Positions 43,840-52,111 are shown, counted from the first letter of the stretch. The stretch: DNA of 64,000 nt from Massilia eburnea (GCF_009720745.1 NZ_WNKX01000001.1:248001-312000), one strand, 5' to 3'. Made by a program: numbers and translations. The notes: a model not told the origin generated them from the letters alone.

Positions 43840-44901
43840 TCATTCGCCGAGCAATTCAGCCACCACCTGCATTCCCTCCACCTTCTCCGCGACCACCTTC
43901 ACGATCACCACCACCGGCACGCCAAGCAGCAAGCCCCACACGCCCCACAGCCAGCCCCAGAACAGCAGGCTGACGAAGACGGCTGCGGCATTCATGCGTG
44001 CGATGCGTCCTGTCATCCAGGTCGCGATAAAGGTGCCGACCAGGGTCGCAATGGCGATCGAAGCCAGCGCCACCATGAATACCATCTGCAGCGATTCCGT
44101 TTGCAGGTAAGCGGCCACGCTGAGCGCACAGACGATCAGCAACGGTCCGAAATACGGCATCAGGTGCAGCAGGCCGGCCACGATGGCCCAGGCGCCCGCG
44201 TTTTCCAGGCCGATGAACTGCAAGGCCATCCACATCAGCAGCGCCAGCAGCACGTTGGTCACCAGCAGCATGAACATATAGCCCTGGATCGAGGTGTTGA
44301 TTTCATCCAGGATCTGCAGCGTCACTTTCTTGCGCGTCAGCGAAGGGCCGGCCAGCTTGACCAGCTTGCGCTTGAAGGTATCGCCCGACAGCAGCAGGAA
44401 GAAGACCAGGAACACCACCATGGTGGCCTGGCTCAGGAAAGACAGCAGGCCGCGCGAACCGGCCCACACCCAGTCGATCACCTTGATGTGCGCGCCATCG
44501 GCGACCACTGGCGTCGGCTTGCGCGGGGGCTGTTTGCCGGCGGTGGCCTGTTCGATCTGGGTGGCGACATCCTGGATGCGCTTCAGCGTGCTGTCTTTGC
44601 CGCTGGTGGTCGAGGCCACGAGGCGCGACAGCTTGCGGCCGGCTTCCGGCAGTTCTTCGATGATGTTGGAAAATTCGTCATGCACCATTTCCGCCGTCAC
44701 CGTCAGGCCGAGCAGGATGGCGCAGGTCACCAGGGAGGTGCCAAGGGCGCGCCGGATGTGGACGCGCTCCAGCGTGACGACAACGGGGTTGAGCGTATAG
44801 GCCAGCAGGATGCCGAGCAGCAGGGGCACAAGAAAGCCCTGGCCCCACTGCAAGGCGTACAGGAAGGCAACGGTGGCGAGGATGGTCTGCGCCAGGCGCA
44901 T
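43840..44901 (-). CDS. AI-2E family transporter (putative permease)
   Basis: 353 residues, about eight transmembrane helices in the AI-2E/UPF0118 arrangement: two N-terminal helices (FLVPLLLGILLAYTLNPVV), a soluble insert (about 75-145), then a C-terminal set with SIQGYMFMLLVTNVLLALLMW, HLMPYFGPLLIV and WGVWGLLLGVPVVVIVKVV. The family includes Na+/H+ antiporter-like and autoinducer-exporting members; substrate is unknown here. It follows the BON lipoprotein gene by 18 bp and shares its promoter. Confidence 0.9.
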   Translation of the reverse strand: MRLAQTILATVAFLYALQWGQGFLVPLLLGILLAYTLNPVVVTLERVHIRRALGTSLVTCAILLGLTVTAEMVHDEFSNIIEELPEAGRKLSRLVASTTSGKDSTLKRIQDVATQIEQATAGKQPPRKPTPVVADGAHIKVIDWVWAGSRGLLSFLSQATMVVFLVFFLLLSGDTFKRKLVKLAGPSLTRKKVTLQILDEINTSIQGYMFMLLVTNVLLALLMWMALQFIGLENAGAWAIVAGLLHLMPYFGPLLIVCALSVAAYLQTESLQMVFMVALASIAIATLVGTFIATWMTGRIARMNAAAVFVSLLFWGWLWGVWGLLLGVPVVVIVKVVAEKVEGMQVVAELLGE

Positions 44902-44919
44902 GCGCCGTGCCAGCCGCGT

Positions 44920-45231
44920 TTATTTGACGCGGATGTCGTTCTTGACTTCTTTGACACCTTTCACGCCGCGGGCGATTTCGCCAGCGCGCGTAATGTCGGC
45001 AGGCTGGGCCACGAAGCCGCTCAGCTGCACAGTGCCTTTGAAGGTTTCGACATTGATTTCAGTCGACTTCAGCGATGGCTCGTTGAAGATGCTGGCTTTG
45101 ACCTTGGTGGTCAGGGCCGCGTCGTCGATGTATTCGCCGGCGCTTTCCTTGGTCGGGGTCGAGGCGCAGCCAGCCAGGCTGAGGGTGGATGCAATGAACA
45201 CGGCAGTAGCAAATTGATGTGCGAATTTCAT
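44920..45231 (-). CDS. BON domain lipoprotein
   Basis: 103 residues from ATG 45231 (AGGAG seven bases upstream); a longer frame to 45351 crosses the promoter and is rejected. Lipoprotein signal ends LSLAGC (about Cys20). One BON domain follows (about 36-103): DAALTTKVKASIFNEPSLKSTEINVETFKGTVQLSGFV ... GVKGVKEVKNDIRVK. BON domains bind phospholipid and stabilise the envelope in osmotic stress (OsmY, DolP). First gene of a BON-AI-2E operon. Confidence 0.92.
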   Translation of the reverse strand: MKFAHQFATAVFIASTLSLAGCASTPTKESAGEYIDDAALTTKVKASIFNEPSLKSTEINVETFKGTVQLSGFVAQPADITRAGEIARGVKGVKEVKNDIRVK

Positions 45232-45268
45232 GGCGCTTCTCCTATTTGAGGTGGGTGTTCCGGGCACT

Positions 45269-45311
45269 AGTGTCCAGCTAACAAGAAGCAAATTCTGTTC
45301 GCTACCGAACA
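45269..45311 (-). promoter_or_regulatory. Predicted activator promoter of the BON-AI-2E operon
   Basis: Perfect palindrome TGTTCG-CTAC-CGAACA (45296-45311). On the minus strand GACACT (45274-45269) begins 29.5 bases from its centre, with the start near 45262, 31 bases before the BON ATG. Confidence 0.6.
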
Positions 45312-45312
45312 T

Positions 45313-45356
45313 TGTGCGGGATCGCACAGACGAGCGCAGGCAGCCAGCCATAAGCT
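45313..45356 (+). promoter_or_regulatory. Predicted activator promoter of the glycine-zipper/DUF3309 operon
   Basis: Perfect palindrome TGTGCG-GGAT-CGCACA (45313-45328) followed by TAAGCT (45351-45356), 30.5 bases from the centre. It stands one base from the palindrome serving the opposite strand. Confidence 0.7.
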
Positions 45357-45387
45357 GCGCCTAATCCCACCCACAGGAGGAGACGTT

Positions 45388-45840
45388 ATGAAACCGACTG
45401 TATCCTTGGCAGCAATCATGGTGGCGGTAGCCGCCCTGAGCACAGGCTGCTCATCAAGTAGTCCCAATTACGCACAAGCGACCGATTATTCGACCCAGGG
45501 CGACTATTCGACCTATGGCACGGTGGACTCGATCCGCGTGGTGCGGGTCGATTCCGGCACCAGCGGCGCCGGCGCCGTCGCCGGCGGCTTGCTGGGCGCA
45601 CTGGCCGGCAGCCAGATCGGCTCCGGTAGCGGTAAGACCGCCGCCACCGCCGCTGGCGCCATTGGCGGCGCCGTGATCGGCAACCGCGTCGAAGAAAACC
45701 GCAGCCAGCCACGCGAGGTGTACCAGATCAGCGTGCGCATGGATAACGGCGATTACCGCACCATCAACCAGGACAGCGCCTACGACCTGCGGGCCGGCAC
45801 GCGCGTGCGCGTGGTCGATGGCCGCGTCTATCGTTACTAA
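45388..45840 (+). CDS. Glycine-zipper 2TM lipoprotein
   Basis: 150 residues behind ACAGGAGGAG. A lipoprotein signal ends at about Cys21 (AALSTGCSS). A tyrosine/serine segment leads to the glycine zipper GAGAVAGGLLGALAGSQIGSGSGKTAATAAGAIGGAVIGNRVEE and a small C-terminal beta domain (YQISVRMDNGDYRTINQDS ... VRVVDGRVYRY), as in SlyB/PcpY-like outer-membrane lipoproteins. First gene of an operon with a DUF3309 peptide and an exported protein. Confidence 0.88.
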   Translation: MKPTVSLAAIMVAVAALSTGCSSSSPNYAQATDYSTQGDYSTYGTVDSIRVVRVDSGTSGAGAVAGGLLGALAGSQIGSGSGKTAATAAGAIGGAVIGNRVEENRSQPREVYQISVRMDNGDYRTINQDSAYDLRAGTRVRVVDGRVYRY

Positions 45841-45852
45841 GGGGAGGCCGAC

Positions 45853-46005
45853 ATGGCAACCATCCTGCTGGTCGTACTGGTCCTTCTGGTCATCGGCGCC
45901 CTGCCCACCTGGCCGCATAGCCGCAACTGGGGTTATGCGCCGAGTGGCATTGCAGGGCTGATCGTCGTCGTTCTGCTCATCCTGCTGCTGACCGGCAGGC
46001 TGTAG
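45853..46005 (+). CDS. DUF3309 small membrane protein
   Basis: 50 residues: a hydrophobic helix (ATILLVVLVLLVIGALPTWPH), the motif SRNWGYAPSG and a second helix (IAGLIVVVLLILLLTGRL). This is the DUF3309 pattern of short two-helix membrane peptides widespread in proteobacteria; function unknown. GGGGAGG lies upstream. It sits between the glycine-zipper lipoprotein and the next exported protein in one operon. Confidence 0.88.
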   Translation: MATILLVVLVLLVIGALPTWPHSRNWGYAPSGIAGLIVVVLLILLLTGRL

Positions 46006-46019
46006 CCGAGGAGCCCATC

Positions 46020-46370
46020 ATGAAACTGCTGATCGGCGCCGCCCTGGCCCTGGGTCTATGCGGGCTGGCCGGCGCGCAAGTCACGCCGCCGGACGTCGCC
46101 CGGCATCAACAGCAAGAACTCAAGCGCGGTGACCCGCCGCGCTGGAGCAAGCCGGACCGCACGCAGGCGGCCCAGCTTGCCACGCTGCGCAAGGAAATCA
46201 GTGCCGCCCTGCGCGAAGCCCTGGAAGCCTGCAAGCAACAGGGAGCGGGCGCCAATAGCGCCTGTGTGAAAGAAGCGCGCGCGACAGCCCGGGAGGACAT
46301 GTCCAATATACGGGAAATCAACATTGCCTCGCGTGACTTATCTAAAACGTATGAAACCAGTGGTAAATAG
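46020..46370 (+). CDS. Small exported hypothetical protein
   Basis: 116 residues starting at ATG 46020 (GAGGAG upstream). Signal peptide to about residue 19 (CGLAGAQ). The mature part is charged and helical with two cysteines (EACKQQGAGANSACVKEA) that could form a disulfide in the periplasm. No family recognised. Last gene of the glycine-zipper/DUF3309 operon. A run of seven T follows the stop but without a hairpin. Confidence 0.7.
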   Translation: MKLLIGAALALGLCGLAGAQVTPPDVARHQQQELKRGDPPRWSKPDRTQAAQLATLRKEISAALREALEACKQQGAGANSACVKEARATAREDMSNIREINIASRDLSKTYETSGK

Positions 46371-46436
46371 TCTTTTTTTGTATCAATGCGGTAACAAGGC
46401 ATACTGGCCCATGGCCAGGTCGGGTATCATGCGCGC

Positions 46437-47048
46437 ATGCCACATGCATACCAATTACATAGAGAGCAACACCGGGAAGCGACTGTCCAGCGTTTGGGCA
46501 TTGCCCGGGAGCTCTACGACCGCTACACCGCGCTGAGCGCCCCGCACGTCACCTGCGTGCGGGTGCGCAAAGGCACGGTGCTGCAGGAAGCGGGCACCCG
46601 CGCCACCCACTATTACTGGATTTCCAGCGGCGTGGCGCGGCGCGGCCACATTTCCGTGGCCGGCGAAGACCTGACCCTGGGCTTCATCACCGAAGGCGAA
46701 AACACCGGCTCGCACAGCGATATGATGGGCGGCCTGCAGGGTGAACCGGCGCGCGAATTCTTCGTCGCCGAAACCCCGGTGGAAGCCTGGCGCATCGATT
46801 GGTCGGCCATGCAGCGCCACAAGGCCGAGCATGGCTTCGTGCACGAGTACTACCTGAAGATTATCGAATGCAGCATCCGCCGTTATGCGGCCAACCTGCA
46901 GATCCGCAGCCACAGTTCGGCGGAAGCGCGGCTGGCAGCCTTCCGCAGCCAGTTCCCCGGCCTGGAGCAGCGCATCACCCAGCGCGCGCTGGCTTCCTAC
47001 CTCGGCATCACGACGCAGTACATGTCGCGCCTGCGCAAGACGGCGTAG
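46437..47048 (+). CDS. Crp/Fnr family regulator (short HTH type)
   Basis: 203 residues. A cyclic-nucleotide-binding-type sensor domain (about 20-135, VLQEAGTRATHYYWISSGVARRGHISVAGEDLTLGFITEGE) precedes a compact helix-turn-helix ITQRALASYLGITTQYMSRLRKTA that ends the protein. It lacks cysteine clusters for an Fe-S centre. This type resembles YeiL/EutR-like Crp relatives; effector unknown. TATCAT (46425-46430) lies 6 bases before the ATG with no ribosome site, so the mRNA may be leaderless. No TGTNCG palindrome precedes it. Confidence 0.88.
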   Translation: MPHAYQLHREQHREATVQRLGIARELYDRYTALSAPHVTCVRVRKGTVLQEAGTRATHYYWISSGVARRGHISVAGEDLTLGFITEGENTGSHSDMMGGLQGEPAREFFVAETPVEAWRIDWSAMQRHKAEHGFVHEYYLKIIECSIRRYAANLQIRSHSSAEARLAAFRSQFPGLEQRITQRALASYLGITTQYMSRLRKTA

Positions 47049-47054
47049 CGCCGC

Positions 47055-47414
47055 TTACGCGTCGGGCTTGCGCCGCACCAGCCAGAACGCGGCCAGCGCC
47101 GCCAGCACGCCGGCTGCAGCGGCCGGCTTCCACAGGCGCTTGCGCGCAATCCACGATGCGAGCGGCAGCACGTACGGCAGCACGCTCTTGAAGTTCAGGC
47201 CCGACAGGCCGCCGCCTTCGCCGATCAGGTTGCCAAGGCGCGACTGCAGCGTGCCGATGGCCTGGTCGACTGCGCTATGCAGCAAGGCTTGCGGCTGCAT
47301 GGCATGCATGACTTCATGCTTGGAGCGCAAGGTGCTCAGGCGGTACAGCTCCCCTTCCCGCAACAGCCTTTCCTTGGCTACGGCCAGGTCCTGCAATTCC
47401 TGTTTGGACGCCAT
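47055..47414 (-). CDS. YqjK-like membrane-associated protein
   Basis: 119 residues. A charged helical N-terminal half (ASKQELQDLAVAKERLLREGELYRL) is followed by a C-terminal membrane region (KPAAAAGVLAALAAFWLVRR). Placed directly after yqjD- and yqjE-like genes, it occupies the position of yqjK in enterobacteria; sequence similarity to YqjK is weak. Last gene of a six-gene minus-strand operon. Confidence 0.7.
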   Translation of the reverse strand: MASKQELQDLAVAKERLLREGELYRLSTLRSKHEVMHAMQPQALLHSAVDQAIGTLQSRLGNLIGEGGGLSGLNFKSVLPYVLPLASWIARKRLWKPAAAAGVLAALAAFWLVRRKPDA

Positions 47415-47424
47415 GGTCTCCCTT

Positions 47425-47814
47425 TCAAAGCAGCATGTCGCGGTCGGACTTGAGTTCGGCCATCGTGGCCGTCAAGCCCAGCTTGCCCTGCCGCACCAGG
47501 CTGCGGCCCCACAGCACCAGCCCGATCGCCAATACCGCAAAGGCAATGGCCAGCACCAGCAGGATTTTCCAGCCCATCGCTTCCCAGCACAGGTAGATCA
47601 GGGTCGCCGTGCCGAACGCGATAGCGAACCAGGCAGCCAGCATGGCCACCGCGAACACGATGGACAATTGCAGCAGCGTGTCGCGCACCTCGGTCAGCTC
47701 AAGGGCCGCCAATTCCAGGCGCGACAGTAAAAGGTGCAGGCAGTTTTTGGCGAGCCCGGCCAATGAGGCGATCAGGCCGGGCGGTGGCGGTGTCACCTGG
47801 TTCTCGCTGGCCAT
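47425..47814 (-). CDS. yqjE: Phage-holin-family/YqjE membrane protein
   Basis: 129 residues. A soluble N-terminal helix (LLSRLELAALELTEVRDTLLQLS) leads into two transmembrane helices (about 50-105, VFAVAMLAAWFAIAFGTATLIYL and ILLVLAIAFAVLAIGLVLW). This is the holin-superfamily-like Phage_holin_3_6 (YqjE) pattern; these are chromosomal stress proteins, not lytic holins. It starts 3 bp after the DUF883 gene. Confidence 0.85.
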   Translation of the reverse strand: MASENQVTPPPPGLIASLAGLAKNCLHLLLSRLELAALELTEVRDTLLQLSIVFAVAMLAAWFAIAFGTATLIYLCWEAMGWKILLVLAIAFAVLAIGLVLWGRSLVRQGKLGLTATMAELKSDRDMLL

Positions 47815-47817
47815 CGC

Positions 47818-48120
47818 TTATTTGCGGCCGAGGATAACGCCTACCAGCAGGCCGACGCCGGCTGCCACGGCGATCGAGCGCCAGGGGTTTTCCTTCACAT
47901 AGGCATCGGTCGAGGCCGCTGCCTGCTTGGCGCCGGCAATGGCGCTGGCCTGGGCTTCATGGGCTTTGGCCAAGGCGGTGTCGAGCGCCTTCATGCCGCG
48001 GCCGCGCAGCTCGTCCGCTTTTTCACCGGTCAACGCGGTAGCGGCAGTAAACAGGGCTTGCGCATCCTTGACCAGGGTTTTCACATCGTTGTTGACGGTA
48101 CTGATGTTCTGTTCCAGCAT
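47818..48120 (-). CDS. yqjD: DUF883 family protein (YqjD/ElaB)
   Basis: 100 residues. Long N-terminal coiled helix (NISTVNNDVKTLVKDAQALFTAATALTGEKADELRGR) and the C-terminal anchor STDAYVKENPWRSIAVAAGVGLLVGVILGRK, which is diagnostic of YqjD/ElaB. In E. coli these tail-anchored proteins bind ribosomes in stationary phase and reduce translation. AGGAG precedes the ATG. Confidence 0.92.
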   Translation of the reverse strand: MLEQNISTVNNDVKTLVKDAQALFTAATALTGEKADELRGRGMKALDTALAKAHEAQASAIAGAKQAAASTDAYVKENPWRSIAVAAGVGLLVGVILGRK

Positions 48121-48146
48121 GATAGGACTCCTCTCAGGTAAGTGGT

Positions 48147-48653
48147 TTACGCCAATAAGTCTCGCATATCGTCGGCGTGTTCTTCCTCCACCGCCATGAT
48201 TTGCGTCAAGAGTTGCCTGGTCGTCGGGTCGCTGTCGCCGATCAGTTCGATCATCTGGCGATAGCTCTCGATAGCCACCCGCTCTGCCAGCAGGTTGGCA
48301 CGCACCATCGCTTGCACCTCCCTTGAGTCATCATACTCGGCATGACTCCTGTCGAGCAACGTTGCTGGATTGAAATCAGGCTGGCCATTGAGCTGGACGA
48401 TGCGTTCGGCCAGCCAGTCGGCGTGCTGCTGCTCTTCCGTCGCATGCTGCAGGAACTCGGCCTTGATAGTGGCATGGGCCAGGCCGGTCACCGTGTAGTA
48501 GTGGCGCTTGTAGCGGTTGATGCAGACCAGCTCGGTGGCCAGCGCTTCGTTCAGCAATTGCAGCACCTGGGCGCGGTTGCCCTTGTAGCCCTCGGTCACC
48601 GGACCGTCGGCCATATTGCGGGCCGCCGCGCGGATTGCGTTCTTGTCGATCAT
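48147..48653 (-). CDS. Ferritin-like/bacterioferritin-type protein
   Basis: 168 residues, a four-helix ferritin-like fold. Carboxylate and histidine ligands are placed as in bacterioferritin: LNEALATELVCINRYKRHYY, FLQHATEEQQHADWLAERIV, LLAERVAIESYRQM and IMAVEEEHADDMRDLL. This short form with ExxH pairs resembles the ferritin-like proteins annotated as bacterioferritin (DPS-like) in soil proteobacteria and probably stores or oxidises iron in oxidative stress. It is in an operon with OmpA-like and YqjD/E proteins. Confidence 0.88.
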   Translation of the reverse strand: MIDKNAIRAAARNMADGPVTEGYKGNRAQVLQLLNEALATELVCINRYKRHYYTVTGLAHATIKAEFLQHATEEQQHADWLAERIVQLNGQPDFNPATLLDRSHAEYDDSREVQAMVRANLLAERVAIESYRQMIELIGDSDPTTRQLLTQIMAVEEEHADDMRDLLA

Positions 48654-48675
48654 GGAATCTCCCCTGTTGGCCGCC

Positions 48676-49569
48676 TCAGCGGCGATAAGTTACCGGGCGG
48701 CCCGCTTCGGACAGCACGATTTCCACCCGGCGATTCATCTGCCGGTCGGCTGCCGTCGCATTGCTGGCTACCGGATAGGCTTCGCCATAGCCGCGTGTTT
48801 CGATGCGCGAGCGGTCCACGCCCATCTGGCTCAGGGCCATGCGCACGGCTTCGGCGCGGCGCTGCGACAGCTGCAGGTTGTAGGCGTCGCTGCCGGTGCT
48901 GTCGGTGAAACCTTCGGCCAGCACGGTGCGGTCCGGGTTTTCGCGCAGCACGTCGGCCAGGCGCTGCGCCACCGCCATGCCTTGCGGCGTCAGGTTGGCG
49001 CTGTCGGTGCTGAACAGAACGTCGCCGAAGGTGACGACGATGCCGCGTTCGGTCTGCTTGGCCTGCAGGTCGGCCAGCTGGGCTGCCAGGGCCGCGGCGC
49101 GCGCTTGCGCATCGCCTTTCGCCGCTTCGGCGTTGGCGGCCTGGGCCTGCGCGGCCTCGGCATCCATGCGGGCCTGGTCGGCACGGCGCTTGGCCGCTTC
49201 CGCTTCGGCCGTGCGCGCTTCCAGGCGCACCTGGTCGCGCTGGGCGGCAGCGTCTTTCAGCTGGTCTTCGGCGGATTTGGCGCGCGCGATTTCCTGGGCG
49301 CTGGCGATCTTCTGCTTGGCGACATAGGCCAGCTTGTCAATCGTCTGCAGGCTTTCGCCGTGGGCCGAGGCGACGTTGGCCTGGTCCAGGGCGCGGGTTG
49401 CTGCCGCCATTTCGGCCGGCGCATACTTGGCCACCAGCGGGTTGGACTGGGCTTGCGAATAATCGGCGCGCGCAATTTCCAGTTCGTTGGTGGTGGTCGG
49501 GGTGGTGCTGCAGGCTGCCAGGGCCAGGGCCGCTGCCAGTGCAACTGGTTTGAAGTCAGGCTTGAACAT
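48676..49569 (-). CDS. DUF4398-OmpA lipoprotein
   Basis: 297 residues. Lipoprotein signal ends at about Cys20 (ALALAAC). A DUF4398 region (about 28-90, LEIARADYSQAQSNPLVAKYAPAEMAAATRALDQAN) is followed by a long alanine-rich coiled coil (about 90-175) and a C-terminal OmpA peptidoglycan-binding domain (about 180-290, GFTDSTGSDAYNLQLSQRRAEAVRMAL, NRRVEIVLSE). The rod would let the protein reach from a lipid anchor to the wall. It follows a short DUF4398 lipoprotein gene by 13 bp; the two look related by duplication. Confidence 0.92.
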   Translation of the reverse strand: MFKPDFKPVALAAALALAACSTTPTTTNELEIARADYSQAQSNPLVAKYAPAEMAAATRALDQANVASAHGESLQTIDKLAYVAKQKIASAQEIARAKSAEDQLKDAAAQRDQVRLEARTAEAEAAKRRADQARMDAEAAQAQAANAEAAKGDAQARAAALAAQLADLQAKQTERGIVVTFGDVLFSTDSANLTPQGMAVAQRLADVLRENPDRTVLAEGFTDSTGSDAYNLQLSQRRAEAVRMALSQMGVDRSRIETRGYGEAYPVASNATAADRQMNRRVEIVLSEAGRPVTYRR

Positions 49570-49582
49570 GATGGCTCCTTTC

Positions 49583-49966
49583 TCAGCGAGTCATACTGCT
49601 GTTGGCGCGCTCGAGCTCTTCTCGCAGCACGCGGATGTCTTCTTGCAGCTTGTCGGCGGCTTCCGTGGCCTTGGCGCTGCTGGCCTTGCTTTGCGCCAGT
49701 TTGGCATCGGCCTGCGCCTGCTGCGCCAGGTCCTGGGCAGTGCGGTAATCCTTGGCTGCCAGCGCCTGGTTGGCACGCAGCATCTTGTCCCGCGCTGCCG
49801 ACATTTCCGCCGGGGCCAGTTCCGGCGCACCGGTCGAGGCTGCGGCCTCCACCGCCGTACGCGATGAAGCGACTTCGGCCGTTGCCGGGGTCTTCATGCT
49901 GCTGCACCCAGCCAAGGCAAGCGCTGCCGCGATGGTCAACAGTGGCAAGCGAATCGGCGTATCCAT
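49583..49966 (-). CDS. DUF4398 lipoprotein
   Basis: 127 residues from ATG 49966 (GAGGAG upstream); the longer frame to 50104 crosses the promoter. Lipoprotein signal ends at about Cys21 (ALALAGCSS). The DUF4398 domain (ELAPAEMSAARDKMLRANQALAAKDYRTAQDLAQQAQADAKLA) and a coiled-coil tail complete it. First gene of a probable six-gene operon: DUF4398, DUF4398-OmpA, ferritin-like, yqjD, yqjE, yqjK-like. Confidence 0.88.
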   Translation of the reverse strand: MDTPIRLPLLTIAAALALAGCSSMKTPATAEVASSRTAVEAAASTGAPELAPAEMSAARDKMLRANQALAAKDYRTAQDLAQQAQADAKLAQSKASSAKATEAADKLQEDIRVLREELERANSSMTR

Positions 49967-50000
49967 TGTTGTTCTCCTCAAAAGCAAATGGGGTATTCGC

Positions 50001-50070
50001 TTTATATAAGCTGTCCCCGCTGGGTTCAGTACGGTGCCGCACATTGCAGTCGGGCTGCCGGGTGTAGGCT
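50001..50070. promoter_or_regulatory. Bidirectional activator promoter of the DUF4398 operon and asmA-like gene
   Basis: One palindrome, AGTACG-GTGC-CGCACA (50028-50043, nine of ten positions), has a -10 on each side at the same distance of 29.5 bases from its centre: TATAAA on the minus strand (50006-50001) and TAGGCT on the plus strand (50065-50070). Confidence 0.7.
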
Positions 50071-50076
50071 GTCGCC

Positions 50077-52098
50077 ATGGCACATACAATTTCTCGCCGC
50101 GCAAAGATCAGCCTGGCAGTGCTGGGCTTTTTGCTGGCCATTCCGGCGGTGGCCCTCGTCATCCTGCTCAACTATGACTGGAACCGCGCCCGGCCCTGGC
50201 TGGGTGCGCGCGCCAGCGAGGCATTGCAAAGGCCGGTGGAGTTACGCGGCAACCTGTCGCTGACCTGGCAAAAGCAGCCGCTGCCGGCGCAGGAGCGCAG
50301 CTGGCGCGACCATATTCCCTGGCCGCACCTGGTGGCGCAGGATGTGCACGTCGGCAATCCAGCCGGCCTGCCGCAGGGCGACACGGCGGCCGCGCAAACC
50401 CTGGCGTTTTCGCTCAGCCCGTTTGCCCTGCTGGCGCGCAAGATCTCGATTCCCGAATTGCGTTTCGACCAGCCGCAGCTGGACCTGCTGCGCCAGGCCG
50501 ACGGCCGCAACAACTGGACCCTGCCCAAGCGCCCGCCATCGGCATGGCGCATGGAACTGGACCGGGTGGTGTTCACGCGCGGCACCATCAAGCTTGATGA
50601 TGCTCAGCAGCATATCGCCGCCACCGCCCACGTCGACACGCTCGACAATGATCCACGCTACCGCGTGAAGTGGACGCTGCAAGGCAAGTGGAACAAGCAG
50701 GACATCACCGGCAAGGGCAAGACCGGCGCCGTGCTGGCCTTGCGCGATACCGGCCAGCCCTTCCCGATCCAGGCCGATGCCAAGGTCGGCCTGGTCAGCG
50801 TGGCGGCGGAAGGCACGCTGACCAATCCGGCCCAGCTGGCCGCCATCGATCTGCAGATGAAGGTGGCCGGCGCCTCGGCAGCGCGCCTGTACGCACTGAC
50901 CGGCCTGCTGCTGCCGGAAACGCCGCCCTTCACCACGTCCGGGCGCCTGAGCGGCCACCTGGCCGAGGGCGCCAGCCAGTGGACCTATGAAAAATTCACC
51001 GGCCGCGTCGGCGACAGCGACATCAGCGGCACCCTGTCCTACCAGCAGCGCAAGCCGCGCGGGCTGTTGACGGGTTCGCTGCAATCGCACCTGCTGCAAT
51101 TTGCCGACCTCGGCCCGCTGATCGGCGCCGACTCCAATGCCAAGAAGGAAGAGCGCGGCGTGGCCGCCGTGCAGCCGGCAGGCAAGCTGCTGCCGGTGGA
51201 AACCTTCAAGACTGAGCGCTGGACCGCGCTCGACGCCGACGTCAGCTTCCACGCCGAGCGCATCGTGCGCACCAAGGAATTGCCGCTGTCGAAACTGACG
51301 ACGGAATTCCACCTGAAGGACGGCGTGCTGCGCCTGACGCCGCTGAACTTCAACTTTGCCGGCGGCCAGGTCGCCTCCAAGGCCACGCTGGACGGCAGCA
51401 GCGGCGAAGCGGTGGCCGCCACGCTCGATGCGACGGCGCGGCACGTCAAGCTCAAGCAGCTGCTGCCCACGCTGCCCGACCTGAAACAGGCGACCATCGG
51501 TGAAATCAATGCCGACGCCAAGCTCACGGCCAAGGGCAACTCGGTGGCCACCATGCTGGCGCATGCGAATGGCGAGCTGAAAACCCTGGTCAACGACGGC
51601 ACGGTCAGCAAGCTGCTGCTGGAGCAGATGGGCCTGAACATCGGCAATATCGTGCTCACCAAACTATTCGGCGACAAGCCGGTGCACCTGAATTGCCTGG
51701 CCGGCGACTTTGGCGTGCGCGACGGCCTGGCGCAAACGCGCTACCTGCTGGCCGACACGGACGACGCCGTCGTGCGCGTGAACGGCGACGTCAACCTGGC
51801 CAGCGAAAAGATCGACTTGACGCTCAAGCCCGAAACCAAGGGCCTGCGCATCATCTCGCTGCGCGCCCCGATCTATGTACATGGCACGCTCAAGCAGCCC
51901 AACGTCGACATCGACAAGGGTGTGATCGCCATGCGCGCCGGCGGCGCCCTGGCGCTGGGCGCCATCGCGGCCCCGGTAGCGGCCCTGGCGCCGCTCATCA
52001 GTGCCGGCGGCGCGGGCGACGACAACCAGTGCGCCGCCCTGCTCGCCGCGGCGCGGGAAAAACCGAAAGCGCCGCCGCCAGGCAAGATGCAAAGGTAA
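50077..52098 (+). CDS. AsmA family protein
   Basis: 673 residues. An N-terminal membrane anchor (KISLAVLGFLLAIPAVALVILLNYDW) precedes a long beta-rich AsmA body with the family features RARPWLGARASEALQRPVELRGNLSL and, near the C-terminus, LAGDFGVRDGLAQTRYLLADTDDAVVRVNGDVNLASEKIDLTLKPETKGL. AsmA-like proteins are inner-membrane-anchored periplasmic bridges thought to carry phospholipid to the outer membrane. TAGGCT ends 6 bases before the ATG and there is no ribosome site, so the mRNA is predicted to be leaderless. Confidence 0.93.
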   Translation: MAHTISRRAKISLAVLGFLLAIPAVALVILLNYDWNRARPWLGARASEALQRPVELRGNLSLTWQKQPLPAQERSWRDHIPWPHLVAQDVHVGNPAGLPQGDTAAAQTLAFSLSPFALLARKISIPELRFDQPQLDLLRQADGRNNWTLPKRPPSAWRMELDRVVFTRGTIKLDDAQQHIAATAHVDTLDNDPRYRVKWTLQGKWNKQDITGKGKTGAVLALRDTGQPFPIQADAKVGLVSVAAEGTLTNPAQLAAIDLQMKVAGASAARLYALTGLLLPETPPFTTSGRLSGHLAEGASQWTYEKFTGRVGDSDISGTLSYQQRKPRGLLTGSLQSHLLQFADLGPLIGADSNAKKEERGVAAVQPAGKLLPVETFKTERWTALDADVSFHAERIVRTKELPLSKLTTEFHLKDGVLRLTPLNFNFAGGQVASKATLDGSSGEAVAATLDATARHVKLKQLLPTLPDLKQATIGEINADAKLTAKGNSVATMLAHANGELKTLVNDGTVSKLLLEQMGLNIGNIVLTKLFGDKPVHLNCLAGDFGVRDGLAQTRYLLADTDDAVVRVNGDVNLASEKIDLTLKPETKGLRIISLRAPIYVHGTLKQPNVDIDKGVIAMRAGGALALGAIAAPVAALAPLISAGGAGDDNQCAALLAAAREKPKAPPPGKMQR

Positions 52099-52111
52099 CA
52101 AACCGTTACTT

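Noticed and set aside
47425-47814. Prophage holin
   Set aside because: The protein is holin-superfamily-like, but its neighbours are yqjD- and yqjK-like stress genes and no phage genes occur in the window.
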